A DNA stretch of 64,000 nucleotides. It comes from Bdellovibrionales bacterium RIFOXYD12_FULL_39_22 (GTDB taxonomy: Bacteria > Bdellovibrionota > Bacteriovoracia > Bacteriovoracales > Bacteriovoracaceae). The stretch is from NCBI GenBank assembly GCA_001770205.1, contig MEQL01000049.1, positions 19,446 through 83,445 of the forward strand, in the 5' to 3' direction. The translations under genes were made by a program, and so were the position numbers. Numbering within the stretch: position 1 is the stretch's first letter; each line of letters opens with the position of its first letter. Positions 16,928-25,521 of this stretch are shown here, one piece after another. The notes beneath the pieces are model-generated. The model saw only the letters and a list, made by a program, of their open reading frames with translations, was not told where the DNA came from and made no database searches.

Positions 16928-17027
16928 GGTGGCCAGATCTGTGATGATAGTATGTGCGGCGAACTCCGCCAGGTCGGGAACGAAGCAACGGTAACTGTCT
17001 CTGCTAGGTGTTGCTGGTTTGGCCGCC
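16928..17027 (+). ncRNA. ffs: Signal recognition particle RNA (4.5S, bacterial small type)
   Basis: This is a rod of about 100 nt whose ends pair (GGTGGCCA with TGGCCGCC). The apical domain IV contains the Ffh-binding internal loop and a GGAA tetraloop (AGGTCGGGAACGAAGCA). The loop-closing pair is G:C instead of the common C:G, a compensated change. The RNA directs membrane-protein ribosomes to FtsY with Ffh. Its place directly before dnaX is a common bacterial arrangement. A T-run (TTTTTT) occurs shortly after the 3' end. Confidence 0.92.
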
Positions 17028-17103
17028 GCTTATTTTTTCCATTTTAGATATATAGTTTTTTTGATCGCAAGATTTTTAACCGAGAGAAGGGGAGAGAATT
17101 ATA

Positions 17104-18753
17104 ATGGCCTATCAAGTTCTGGCCAGAAAGTGGCGTCCGACAAAATTTGAAGAGGTCATTGGACAAGATCACATCATTAAATCTATCAAAAATGCCGTAC
17201 TAAAAAATAAGGTGGGCCATGCCTATCTTCTTACCGGAACAAGAGGAGTCGGAAAAACTACCATCGCCAGAATTTTGGCCAAAGTTCTCCGCTGTGAAAA
17301 CTTAGGCCCAGAGGCCACTCCTTGCGACAAATGTAGCTCCTGTCAAGATTTCTCTGGTGATGCCTCGATGAACATCCTCGAAATTGACGGTGCCTCAAAT
17401 AATGGCATTGATAATATTCGGGAGTTAATTGCTAATGTGCAATATCTTCCAACTTCTGGCTCAAAGAAAATTTATATCATCGACGAAGTGCACATGGTAA
17501 CTACTAGTGCTTTTAATGCTCTTTTAAAGACACTAGAAGAACCCCCTGCGCATGTTATTTTTATTTTCGCAACAACTGAGCCGGATAAATTAATGGGCAC
17601 TGTCCTTTCTCGTTGCCAACGATTTGATTTGCGCCAAATGAAACTAGGGGACTTGGTGTCTTTTATTAATAAAATCGCTGCCGCCGAAAATATTAAATTT
17701 GAAAACAAAAGTCTTGTTGAACTTATTTGTAGGCAAGGAAATGGATCTGTCCGTGACACTTTGTCTATTTTAGATCAAATTTTAAGCTACTCTCTGGATA
17801 ATTTTGTTACTGAAGAAATCGTGGCCTCTTCTTTGGGAATTGCTAAGGCCTCGGCCTTGGCAGATCTCGCTTTGTCCATGTTTTCTGGAGATGTTGCACT
17901 CTGTTCAAAGATATATCGAACACTAATCTACGAAAATGTGGCCATAAAAAATATCGTTTCCCAACTTTTAGATTTTATTTTTGATTGCATTGAGGCATTA
18001 AAAAATAATAAGCGATCATCTCATCATCTAGATTTATCTTTGGCCGAACTATATTGGATTTATGAAACAATTTCTCGCGATAGTGTTTGGGCAACTACCA
18101 CCATTTCATCCGTTAACGTTGTTGAAATCATTTTACAAAAAATAACTTTGCGCCGAACATTTTTTAATAAAACAATTTCGGTCGAAAAAAAAAACTCTGA
18201 TCCCCTCCCCTCCATCACAGTAGATAGATCTCCGGCAATAGAAGACAGGCCTCCTCTTGAACTTTCTCTTGTCAAAGAAGAAGCACGAAATTCTCCTTTG
18301 GAAAAAAACTGGGAAGGATTTTTGCATTACCTCGCGGCCATCTCGCCGGTTTCGGTGGCAAATTTAGAGCAAGGAAATATTACTAAGATTTCCAACCTTG
18401 CTAATTCCGCTCTCCCGTTGGAAATTGAACTTTCCTTCGGAGAGGCAGAACAAGTTTTTTATGAGCACTTACAAGAAAAATCTGTTCAAGAAAAATTAAT
18501 TGAGCATCTATCAGAATATTTTTCAAAGAATAAGAGCAATTTGAAATTAGAATTTAAACTAATAAATGCCCACGAGCGAGAACGAACTAATTTCCAATCA
18601 AGAATGGAACAAAAGCTTGAAGATGAAGAGAAAAATGCGGAAAATTGGCGACAAGAACTTTTAAATGATGAAATTATTCTTTCTGCCGAAAAATTATTTA
18701 ACTCTAAAATTGATAAAGTCGTAATTAATAAGCAACAGGAGCTGAAAAAATGA
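17104..18753 (+). CDS. dnaX: DNA polymerase III subunits gamma/tau
   Basis: This 549-residue AAA+ clamp-loader subunit has Walker A GTRGVGKT (residues 45-52), a zinc site formed by Cys64/74/77/80, Walker B IIDEVHM and sensor region FIFATTEPDKL. The C-terminal 170 residues are diverged and charged, as in tau-like tails. It loads the beta clamp and holds the replisome together. I did not find an obvious slippery A6G frameshift site of the E. coli type. It begins the run dnaX-ybaB-recR, overlapping ybaB by 4 nt (ATGA). Confidence 0.97.
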   Translation: MAYQVLARKWRPTKFEEVIGQDHIIKSIKNAVLKNKVGHAYLLTGTRGVGKTTIARILAKVLRCENLGPEATPCDKCSSCQDFSGDASMNILEIDGASNNGIDNIRELIANVQYLPTSGSKKIYIIDEVHMVTTSAFNALLKTLEEPPAHVIFIFATTEPDKLMGTVLSRCQRFDLRQMKLGDLVSFINKIAAAENIKFENKSLVELICRQGNGSVRDTLSILDQILSYSLDNFVTEEIVASSLGIAKASALADLALSMFSGDVALCSKIYRTLIYENVAIKNIVSQLLDFIFDCIEALKNNKRSSHHLDLSLAELYWIYETISRDSVWATTTISSVNVVEIILQKITLRRTFFNKTISVEKKNSDPLPSITVDRSPAIEDRPPLELSLVKEEARNSPLEKNWEGFLHYLAAISPVSVANLEQGNITKISNLANSALPLEIELSFGEAEQVFYEHLQEKSVQEKLIEHLSEYFSKNKSNLKLEFKLINAHERERTNFQSRMEQKLEDEEKNAENWRQELLNDEIILSAEKLFNSKIDKVVINKQQELKK

Positions 18754-19067
18754 GTAAGGGAAATATGAACCAAATGCTAAAGCAAGCATCTCAAATGCAA
18801 AACAAATTGATGACACTGCAGAAAGAATTAGAGGCTCGAGAACTAGATATTTCTGCGGGTGGTGGCATGGTTAAAATTAAAATAAATGGTAAGCAAGAAA
18901 TTTTAAATTTCGAACTAAATCCAGAGTGCGTAGATCCTTCTGATGTGGAGATGTTACAAGAATTGGTGAAAACGGCCGTGAATCAAGCAATTAAAGAATC
19001 ACAAGACATGGTATCAACTGCCATGTCAAAAATTTCTGGTGGCATTAATATTCCGGGACTATTTTAA
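18750..19067 (+). CDS. ybaB: Nucleoid-associated protein YbaB/EbfC
   Basis: This 105-residue protein has the YbaB pattern: N-terminal MNQMLKQASQMQNKLMTLQKELE, then a three-stranded sheet with MVKIKINGKQEI and a C-terminal helix (AVNQAIKESQDMV). Family members form DNA-binding dimers shaped like tweezers. The position between dnaX and recR is strongly conserved in bacteria. It overlaps both neighbours by 4 and 1 nt, so the trio is translationally coupled. Confidence 0.95.
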   Translation: MSKGNMNQMLKQASQMQNKLMTLQKELEARELDISAGGGMVKIKINGKQEILNFELNPECVDPSDVEMLQELVKTAVNQAIKESQDMVSTAMSKISGGINIPGLF

Positions 19068-19663
19068 TGATCGAACTCCCGGAGTCTATTAATAATTGCG
19101 TGGCATTTTTTAAAAAACTCCCCGGAGTAGGGGAGAAAACGGCCATTCGCCAGGTTTTGTTTTTGGCCGGGCTCGACATGCGAGATTTGGCGGCCTTTGG
19201 CGACGCTTTACGGGCACTTGCCGAGATAAAAAAATGTCAGGTTTGCGGAATGCTCTCCGACAACGACCTCTGTAAAATATGCAGCGATCATGGCCGCTTT
19301 GCCAGCAAAACAATCTGCGTAGTTGAAAACATCAATGATTGCATTGCTATTGAAAAAAGTGGCAACTACCATGGAAAATTTCACGTTTTGGGAGGAGTTC
19401 TAAACCCACTCTTGGGCCAAGGCCCTGATGAAATCAATTTAGATCGCTTAAAGGAACGAATCGTTGCCGAACAGGTCGAGGAGATTATTTTGGCGATTAA
19501 CCCTACCGTAGAAGGGGATGCCACTTGTTCTTATATAAAACAGTTTTTGCCGGAATCAATAGAAATAGATAGAATTGGATTTGGTATGCCAATTGGAGGA
19601 AGTCTGGAGTATCTTGATGCTATGACTATCACCAAGGCGCTGGAAAACAGAAAGAAAATATAG
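19067..19663 (+). CDS. recR: Recombination mediator RecR
   Basis: This 198-residue protein is the usual length. It has an N-terminal helix-hairpin-helix (FFKKLPGVGEKTA), a zinc finger with Cys57/60/69/72, and a Toprim domain (ICVVENINDCIAIEKSG). It closes with the IGFGMPIGGSLEYLD signature. With RecO it helps RecA displace SSB at gaps. Its start overlaps the ybaB stop (TAATG). Confidence 0.97.
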   Translation: MIELPESINNCVAFFKKLPGVGEKTAIRQVLFLAGLDMRDLAAFGDALRALAEIKKCQVCGMLSDNDLCKICSDHGRFASKTICVVENINDCIAIEKSGNYHGKFHVLGGVLNPLLGQGPDEINLDRLKERIVAEQVEEIILAINPTVEGDATCSYIKQFLPESIEIDRIGFGMPIGGSLEYLDAMTITKALENRKKI

Positions 19664-19674
19664 GTTATATTCTT

Positions 19675-20199
19675 ATGTCACATAGTAATTTTCAAACCAT
19701 CATTGCCAAATTTTTTGATGGATATGATTTAGAAAAATCTCTTAAGCAAAATAGTATTTATCTGTGCCGCAACGATGGTATTTTGCTCTATACCTGTACT
19801 GGAAAAAAAATGGCACCCTCTTTAGATGATGTTTCGATCGGTGCTTTGCTGGGAGGCGTTTGGCAAGCGGCCGAGGCACTGGCCTCTTTTATTCCAACCA
19901 AGGCCATGTCAGATCGAAATCCCCCCGTCTATCGTTTGAGTTTTGATGATTCTTCTCAAGGAGTCTATATTCTTCCTATTACTCATCAGGCGCAAAAATA
20001 TTATCTCTCTTTGAGTTACGCCCAGGAAATTAATCCCGGGCAATTGAAGGCAAATTTTCGCAAACTGGGAGAGGATTTGAATAAATTTTTAGATAAAAAG
20101 AAAATGGCAAATATCGTTACCGACAAAAAAGATAATTTGCTTTTTAATAATATAACTGATGAAGAGATGGATAGTCTTTTTAACTTTGCGGGCAACTAG
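19675..20199 (+). CDS. Roadblock/LC7-like protein (putative MglA partner)
   Basis: This 174-residue protein contains a roadblock-like fold at about residues 20-115: YLCRNDGILLYTC, then SIGALLGGVWQAAEAL, a typical roadblock helix, and a strand YILPI. A C-terminal helix and acidic tail follow. In Myxococcus and Bdellovibrio relatives, roadblock proteins such as MglB act as GTPase-activating partners of MglA. The next gene, 18 nt away, is an MglA-type GTPase, which supports that role here. The similarity is weak enough that only fold-level assignment is justified. Confidence 0.65.
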   Translation: MSHSNFQTIIAKFFDGYDLEKSLKQNSIYLCRNDGILLYTCTGKKMAPSLDDVSIGALLGGVWQAAEALASFIPTKAMSDRNPPVYRLSFDDSSQGVYILPITHQAQKYYLSLSYAQEINPGQLKANFRKLGEDLNKFLDKKKMANIVTDKKDNLLFNNITDEEMDSLFNFAGN

Positions 20200-20217
20200 A
20201 TTTAGGTAATAAAAAAT

Positions 20218-20811
20218 ATGTCATTAGTAAATTATCCAAAAAAAGAAGTTAATTGCAAAATCGTCTACTACGGGCCAGGGATGGGTGGTAAGACTACTAA
20301 TATCCAATATGTCTATAAAAAGACGGTTAAAGATGCCAAAGGGAAAATTATTTCGATAAATACCGCTAACGAACGCACAATTTTTTTTGACTTTCTTCCT
20401 TTGGATTTAGGAGAAATTCGCGGTTTTAAAACTCGTTTTCACCTATATTCGGTGCCTGGCCAAGTTTTTTATGAATCAAGTCGCAAATTGATTTTGCGAG
20501 GAGTGGACGGCGTAGTCTTTGTGGCCGACTCACAGGTTGATCGAATGGAAGCAAACATCGAAAGTTTGCAAAGTTTACAAAACAATCTTTTAGAACAAGG
20601 ATACGATATCCATAAAATTCCACTCGTCATGCAATGGAATAAGCGGGATCTTCCGAATATTTCTTCGGTAGAAAACTTGAAGACCGAACTAAATAAGTGG
20701 AATGCTCCTGATTTTGAGTCCGTAGCAACCGATGGTTCTGGTGTTTTTGAAACTCTTAAAATGATTAGCAAGCTAGTTTTAATGAATTTGCGTGGTGGCC
20801 TTTCTGCGTAA
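20218..20811 (+). CDS. mglA: MglA-type Ras-like GTPase
   Basis: This 197-residue small GTPase has P-loop GPGMGGKTTN (residues 19-28), FHLYSVPGQVFY (the switch-II DxxG replaced by SVPGQ, as usual in MglA), FVADSQ and the guanine-binding MQWNKRDL. MglA sets front-rear polarity and controls motility in deltaproteobacteria-like groups, and in predators such as Bdellovibrio it contributes to prey invasion. The upstream roadblock gene is the likely GAP or co-regulator. It is followed 11 nt later by rsmH, physically joining polarity and cell-division genes. Confidence 0.9.
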   Translation: MSLVNYPKKEVNCKIVYYGPGMGGKTTNIQYVYKKTVKDAKGKIISINTANERTIFFDFLPLDLGEIRGFKTRFHLYSVPGQVFYESSRKLILRGVDGVVFVADSQVDRMEANIESLQSLQNNLLEQGYDIHKIPLVMQWNKRDLPNISSVENLKTELNKWNAPDFESVATDGSGVFETLKMISKLVLMNLRGGLSA

Positions 20812-20822
20812 GGAACATTCTT

Positions 20823-21782
20823 TTGAATAGCGAATATGGCCAACATATTTCTGTCTTGCTGCAAGAGTCTCTGGATTATTTACTGGGAAAAATCTCTCCT
20901 GAAGATAGCAGCGTTAAATATTTTGCTGATCTTACCTTCGGCCGAGGCGGCCACTCTTTAGCATTATCTCAACGAAATAGTTCTATACAACTTATTTGCC
21001 TCGATCAAGATCCAGAGGCCATTGAAAATGGCAAGGCAATGATCGCAGAAAAAAATCTATCAACACGAATCACTTTGCATCATGCAAATTTTCGGAACTT
21101 TAAAAAAATAGTCGAAACAAACCATCTAGAAATTATGCAAGGCCATGGTGGATTTGACGGAATTTTGATTGACCTAGGAGTCTCTTCTCATCAATTTGAT
21201 ACCGGAGAGCGAGGATTTTCATTTCGCTTCGACGGGCCCCTTGATATGCGCATGAATCCCGATGATGGTGGTGAACTTAATAGTTTTTCTACTGCGGCAG
21301 AGCTCATTAAAAATAGCACCCAAGAAGATCTAACAAAAATTTTTTTTGAATATGGAGAAGAGAAATTTGCTAAAAGAATTGCCCAAAAAATTTGTGAGGA
21401 GAGAAAAGTCCGAGAGATTAAGACTACCAACGATTTAGAAGAGATTATTTTTCACTGCTACCCGAAGGCCATGCGCCATGAAAAAATACATCCTGCCACT
21501 CGTGTTTTTCAAGCATTGCGAATTGCTGTCAATCACGAACTAGAAATTATTGAAGAGATGATTCCCATCCTCGCCCAAATGCTTTGCGTTGGTGGAAGAT
21601 TGGCCATCATAAGTTTTCATTCATTAGAGGATAGAATTGTAAAACACTCTATGAGAAATTTGGAAAAAAATGAGGAGATTGGTCGGGTATTAACAAAAAA
21701 ACCAATCATTCCCAGCAACGAAGAAATTTTGAGGAATTCTCGAGCAAGAAGTGCTAAAATGAGAGTGTTGGAGAGATTATAA
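20823..21782 (+). CDS. rsmH: 16S rRNA (cytosine-1402-N4)-methyltransferase
   Basis: This 319-residue protein is the usual MraW/RsmH length. Motifs are HISVLLQESLDYL, ADLTFGRGGHS (SAM-binding loop), IDLGVSSHQFD, GERGFSF and the C-terminal IISFHSLEDRIVK. It methylates 16S rRNA in the decoding centre. It starts at TTG after an AAGGA site. mraZ, its usual upstream neighbour, is absent and is replaced here by the mglA gene. Confidence 0.97.
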   Translation: MNSEYGQHISVLLQESLDYLLGKISPEDSSVKYFADLTFGRGGHSLALSQRNSSIQLICLDQDPEAIENGKAMIAEKNLSTRITLHHANFRNFKKIVETNHLEIMQGHGGFDGILIDLGVSSHQFDTGERGFSFRFDGPLDMRMNPDDGGELNSFSTAAELIKNSTQEDLTKIFFEYGEEKFAKRIAQKICEERKVREIKTTNDLEEIIFHCYPKAMRHEKIHPATRVFQALRIAVNHELEIIEEMIPILAQMLCVGGRLAIISFHSLEDRIVKHSMRNLEKNEEIGRVLTKKPIIPSNEEILRNSRARSAKMRVLERL

Positions 21783-21831
21783 TTATCCTCTCTCCTTAAT
21801 TTAAGTTAGATACAAACCAAGGAGTGGTTGT

Positions 21832-22173
21832 ATGGCAATAATTAGGCCGTCGGCCGGGGCCAGTAGGGCGACAAAAAAAGAGCGAAAAAGTTTAGGCGAG
21901 TTTGTAAAAAATATCTTTTTTAGCTCTCAAGGATTTCCCATTTTTCTCACAGGCTCAGTAATAGCAATTTTAATTGTCCTTTTCCGCATGAAGGCCGTTG
22001 AGCTGGACTACGAAATGATTACTATCCGTGAAAAAATTAATGATTCCCAGGCCGAGACAAAGGAATTGGATGCTGAAAAAGCAAAGCTTCTGGCCGTTGA
22101 TCGACTGCGTGGCCTTGCAAAAAAATATGAACTACACACTCCTCAGCAAGAACAAATTATTGTTATTCCTTAG
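21832..22173 (+). CDS. ftsL: FtsL-like cell division protein
   Basis: This 113-residue bitopic protein has a basic cytoplasmic N-terminus of about 35 residues, one transmembrane segment (about 38-58, GFPIFLTGSVIAILIVLF) and a periplasmic coiled coil. Its short leucine/valine-spaced helix ends near a KYELHTP segment, as in FtsL. FtsL recruits FtsB/FtsQ and activates FtsWI. The sequence is poorly conserved, and the assignment leans on its position between rsmH and ftsI. An AAGGAG site precedes the ATG. Confidence 0.82.
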   Translation: MAIIRPSAGASRATKKERKSLGEFVKNIFFSSQGFPIFLTGSVIAILIVLFRMKAVELDYEMITIREKINDSQAETKELDAEKAKLLAVDRLRGLAKKYELHTPQQEQIIVIP

Positions 22174-22190
22174 AGGACAGATATTTTAAA

Positions 22191-24116
22191 ATGGTTATTA
22201 AACATAGAATCATTTTCACCTTTCTTTCGCTGGCGTTCTTTTTTTTCATAGTCTTTTTAAAAGCTTTTATCGTGCAGGTATATGATCGCGCGGAGTTAAT
22301 TGAAAAATCGAAAAAGCAAATTTTCCGCGAAAGCAAAGTCTTTTCTCATCGTGGAAATATCTATGATCGCAATGGCTCGCCTTTGGCCATAAACGTCCAA
22401 ACCTATAGTATTTTTACTATCCCTAAAAACGTAAAGGGAGGAAACGAAAATTACCGAAAACTCGGCCGCATCGTGCCAGAGTTAGGGGCAGCTAAAATTC
22501 TATCAACAATTAAAAATCGCGAAAAATACACTTGGATTGCACGCAAAATCTCTTTAACAGATAAACAAGTTGATGCCATTTCAGAATTAAGCAAAAATGG
22601 CGGAATATATATAGAGCCAGTTCCACAAAGAATCTATCCCAACCGAGAACTCATGTCGCAAGTTTTGGGTTTTGTCGGCGTAGACAACATGGGATTGGCA
22701 GGAGCGGAATATCAATTTGATGATCGCCTACGCGGTCGGCCATCCATCATCCGTTACTATTTAGATGCTAAAGGACGTCCCATTAAAACGGAGGGCCCGG
22801 CCGTAACTAGTAATGCGGAAGATATTTATTTAAGTCTAGACAAAGAACTACAGGCCGTTGCCGAAAAATATTTAAAAGAGGCCGTCTTAGAGACAGGATC
22901 AAAAATTGGGGGGATTGGAATCATTGATCCGGCCAATGGTGAAATTTTAGCAGTGGCCAATTATCCCTCCTTTGATGCCAATACTCTTTCGCTCTCTCGT
23001 CCAGAAAATCGTAAACTCTCCTTTGTCGTTGATCCTATTGAACCAGGATCAATCTTTAAAATTTTAACAGTGGCCTCAGCACTAGAAAACAAAGTGGCCA
23101 CTCCAACTACAAACTATTACTGCGAACAAGGCCGATTTTTAGTGGACAATCACTACATCAGTGAAGCCGAGACAACTAAAAAATATGAATGGCTCTCTGT
23201 AAAAGAAATCATTGAACATAGTTCCAACATTGGCACTACCAAAATTGCTTTTGATTTAACTTTCCCAAAACTAAATGAAACACTTATTGGCCTAAACATT
23301 GGGCAGAAAACTGGAATTGGAATTCCGGGGGAATCACGCGGAATTTTTGCACACAAGCAAAATGTATCTCCGCTGGCCCTAAGTAATTTGAGCTTTGGCC
23401 AAGGAGTTGCTACTACCGGGATTCAAATTTTGTCCGCCTATGCGGCCATTGCCAACGGTGGAAATTATATTACCCCGACGATTGTTAAAAGAGCGAAAGA
23501 AGCAATTAGGACGCGTCGGGTTTTCTCTTACAAAACAGCAAAAGAATTAACCGATATGCTGGTAGGGGCCGTGGAACAAGGAACCGGATCAAATGCCATG
23601 ATTCCTTATTTTAAAATCGCAGGAAAGACTGGAACTGCTCAACGTCCAGATACGGCCGGAGGATATAGTGGATATATTCCTGGTTTCATCGGTTTTCCTG
23701 TTAACGTTAATAAAAAATTTGTTATCTATGTTTATTTGGATAATCCACAAACTAGCTCCTACTATGGGAACACGCTGGCGGCACCGGTATTTAAAAAAGT
23801 GGCACAATACATTCTATACAATAATAAGGAAATTAAAGCACTGGCCACCGCTGATCGAAAGGAAAATATTCGTGAGCAGCAAAATTTTGATACAATCAAA
23901 ACACAACAATCAGCAACTAGATTATTTGACAAAAAGATTGTTCCCAATTTATTGGGCCTTGACCGTGCGGCCATTCGCCGCATTATTGAAAGATACGGTT
24001 ACAAAATTGTGGAAAGAGGAATCGGCGTTGTGACCTCTCAAATGCCAGATCCTCAAACACAGTATGAGGAAAACTCAGTAATAAATATTCGCTACTCTCC
24101 TCCAGAATATGAATAA
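22191..24116 (+). CDS. ftsI: Penicillin-binding protein 3/FtsI with PASTA domain
   Basis: This 641-residue septal peptidoglycan transpeptidase has an N-terminal transmembrane anchor (about 7-29) and a dimerisation module (RGNIYDRNG). The transpeptidase domain has Ser287-x-x-Lys290 (EPGSIFKI), SSN (344-346) and KTG (479-481, AGKTGTAQRP). A C-terminal PASTA-like domain follows (about 574-636, VPNLLGLDRAAIRRIIERYGY), more typical of Gram-positive PBPs and SpoVD-type proteins. It acts with FtsW at the division site. Its end overlaps murE by 8 nt. Confidence 0.95.
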   Translation: MVIKHRIIFTFLSLAFFFFIVFLKAFIVQVYDRAELIEKSKKQIFRESKVFSHRGNIYDRNGSPLAINVQTYSIFTIPKNVKGGNENYRKLGRIVPELGAAKILSTIKNREKYTWIARKISLTDKQVDAISELSKNGGIYIEPVPQRIYPNRELMSQVLGFVGVDNMGLAGAEYQFDDRLRGRPSIIRYYLDAKGRPIKTEGPAVTSNAEDIYLSLDKELQAVAEKYLKEAVLETGSKIGGIGIIDPANGEILAVANYPSFDANTLSLSRPENRKLSFVVDPIEPGSIFKILTVASALENKVATPTTNYYCEQGRFLVDNHYISEAETTKKYEWLSVKEIIEHSSNIGTTKIAFDLTFPKLNETLIGLNIGQKTGIGIPGESRGIFAHKQNVSPLALSNLSFGQGVATTGIQILSAYAAIANGGNYITPTIVKRAKEAIRTRRVFSYKTAKELTDMLVGAVEQGTGSNAMIPYFKIAGKTGTAQRPDTAGGYSGYIPGFIGFPVNVNKKFVIYVYLDNPQTSSYYGNTLAAPVFKKVAQYILYNNKEIKALATADRKENIREQQNFDTIKTQQSATRLFDKKIVPNLLGLDRAAIRRIIERYGYKIVERGIGVVTSQMPDPQTQYEENSVINIRYSPPEYE

Positions 24117-25521
24117 AAAAATGTTGCAAGAAATTTTGGCACCGCTTGGTATTGACTGTTCTTCGTTGTCAAACAACATAAACATTGAAGGAATAACTTC
24201 TAATTTGCAGCATGCCTCCTCAACCGATTTGGCCTTTTATCGAATCCTGCCAGGAAAAGAGGCAGAAGAAAAATATATACAAAGAATCTCTTCTGCTCGA
24301 TGTGGCCTATTAATCATCAATCGCCCCCCTCCGATGCCAATCTTTAACAACACACTGGTGATAAGTGATAATTATTTTCTGCCAGTACAAAAAAAATTGG
24401 CAGACATCTTATATCCCTTCCCTGCACAATTAAAATTGGTAGGAGTGACGGGCACCAACGGAAAAACCACCACCGTTAATCTGGCCGCTCAGATTGCCGG
24501 CCAATTAGGAAAGAAGGCCATTAGTATTGGTACATTGGGAATAAAAAATCAGAAAAATGAAATTTTGGTAGAGACACTTGATTCAACCATGCCCTCTTTC
24601 ATTGAACTACGCCGACTACTTTTTACCTACGCTAAAAATGCGGAGGTGGCATTTATGGAAATTAGTAGTCATGGCCTCGATCAAAATAGATTGTATGATT
24701 TAAAACTTGCAGTGGCCGCGTGGACAAATCTCACACAAGATCACTTGGACTACCATCACGATATGGAAACCTACTTCAAGGCCAAGGCAAAGATCGCAAC
24801 AACTTCGCTGGTAGAAAATGGAATTTGCTTTTTTTCAGAAGGAGAGGAGATGCTTTGTGCCAAAGTTGCCGCCAGTAGTAATAGGGCCGTGATGGCCGCC
24901 AGGATGGATTGGGGTAATTTAGAAAAACTTCCTCTGTTTTTTCGTTCGCTTTTTAATCGTAAAAATTTACAACTTGCTTTGCAGTTGAATGGATTTATTT
25001 TTGAAAAAAATAAAAAAGCGATTACTCCTTCTCAAATTAATCTAGAAAAAATCACTCCTCCTGAAGGGAGGCTTAATATTATACCTTTCAAGGATAATTA
25101 TATTGTAATTGATTATGCACACACTCCCGACGCTTTAGAAAATATTGCTCTCGCCTTATCACGCGATTTTTCTGAAAAAAAACTGGCCATAATTTTTGGT
25201 TGCGGTGGAAATCGAGATCGCAAAAAAAGGCCACTCATGGGCGCCATCGCCAAACAGTATGCTTCTCGAGTAGTTGTAACATCTGATAACCCTCGCGATG
25301 AAGTGCCAGAAGCAATCATTCAAGAGATCTTGGCCGGCATTTCTGATTTGCATTCTGTTACGGTAGAAGCAGATAGGAGTAAGGCCATTAAAATGGTGAT
25401 GGCGACTGCCTCCAACGAAGTAATTCTTATCGCTGGAAAAGGCCATGAGACTTACCAGGAAATTAAAGGAGTAAAGTATCCATTTTCTGATTATAGCGAG
25501 GTGGAAAAGTGGAAAAGCTAA
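24109..25521 (+). CDS. murE: UDP-MurNAc-tripeptide synthetase (meso-DAP type)
   Basis: This 470-residue Mur ligase has its ATP loop GVTGTNGKTTT at 112-122 and the central EISSHGLDQNRL. The C-terminal TSDNPRDE is the DNPR motif that marks enzymes adding meso-diaminopimelate rather than lysine. It performs the third ligation of the peptidoglycan stem peptide in the cytoplasm. Its start lies inside ftsI and its end overlaps murF by 13 nt, indicating tight coupling. Confidence 0.96.
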   Translation: MNKKMLQEILAPLGIDCSSLSNNINIEGITSNLQHASSTDLAFYRILPGKEAEEKYIQRISSARCGLLIINRPPPMPIFNNTLVISDNYFLPVQKKLADILYPFPAQLKLVGVTGTNGKTTTVNLAAQIAGQLGKKAISIGTLGIKNQKNEILVETLDSTMPSFIELRRLLFTYAKNAEVAFMEISSHGLDQNRLYDLKLAVAAWTNLTQDHLDYHHDMETYFKAKAKIATTSLVENGICFFSEGEEMLCAKVAASSNRAVMAARMDWGNLEKLPLFFRSLFNRKNLQLALQLNGFIFEKNKKAITPSQINLEKITPPEGRLNIIPFKDNYIVIDYAHTPDALENIALALSRDFSEKKLAIIFGCGGNRDRKKRPLMGAIAKQYASRVVVTSDNPRDEVPEAIIQEILAGISDLHSVTVEADRSKAIKMVMATASNEVILIAGKGHETYQEIKGVKYPFSDYSEVEKWKS

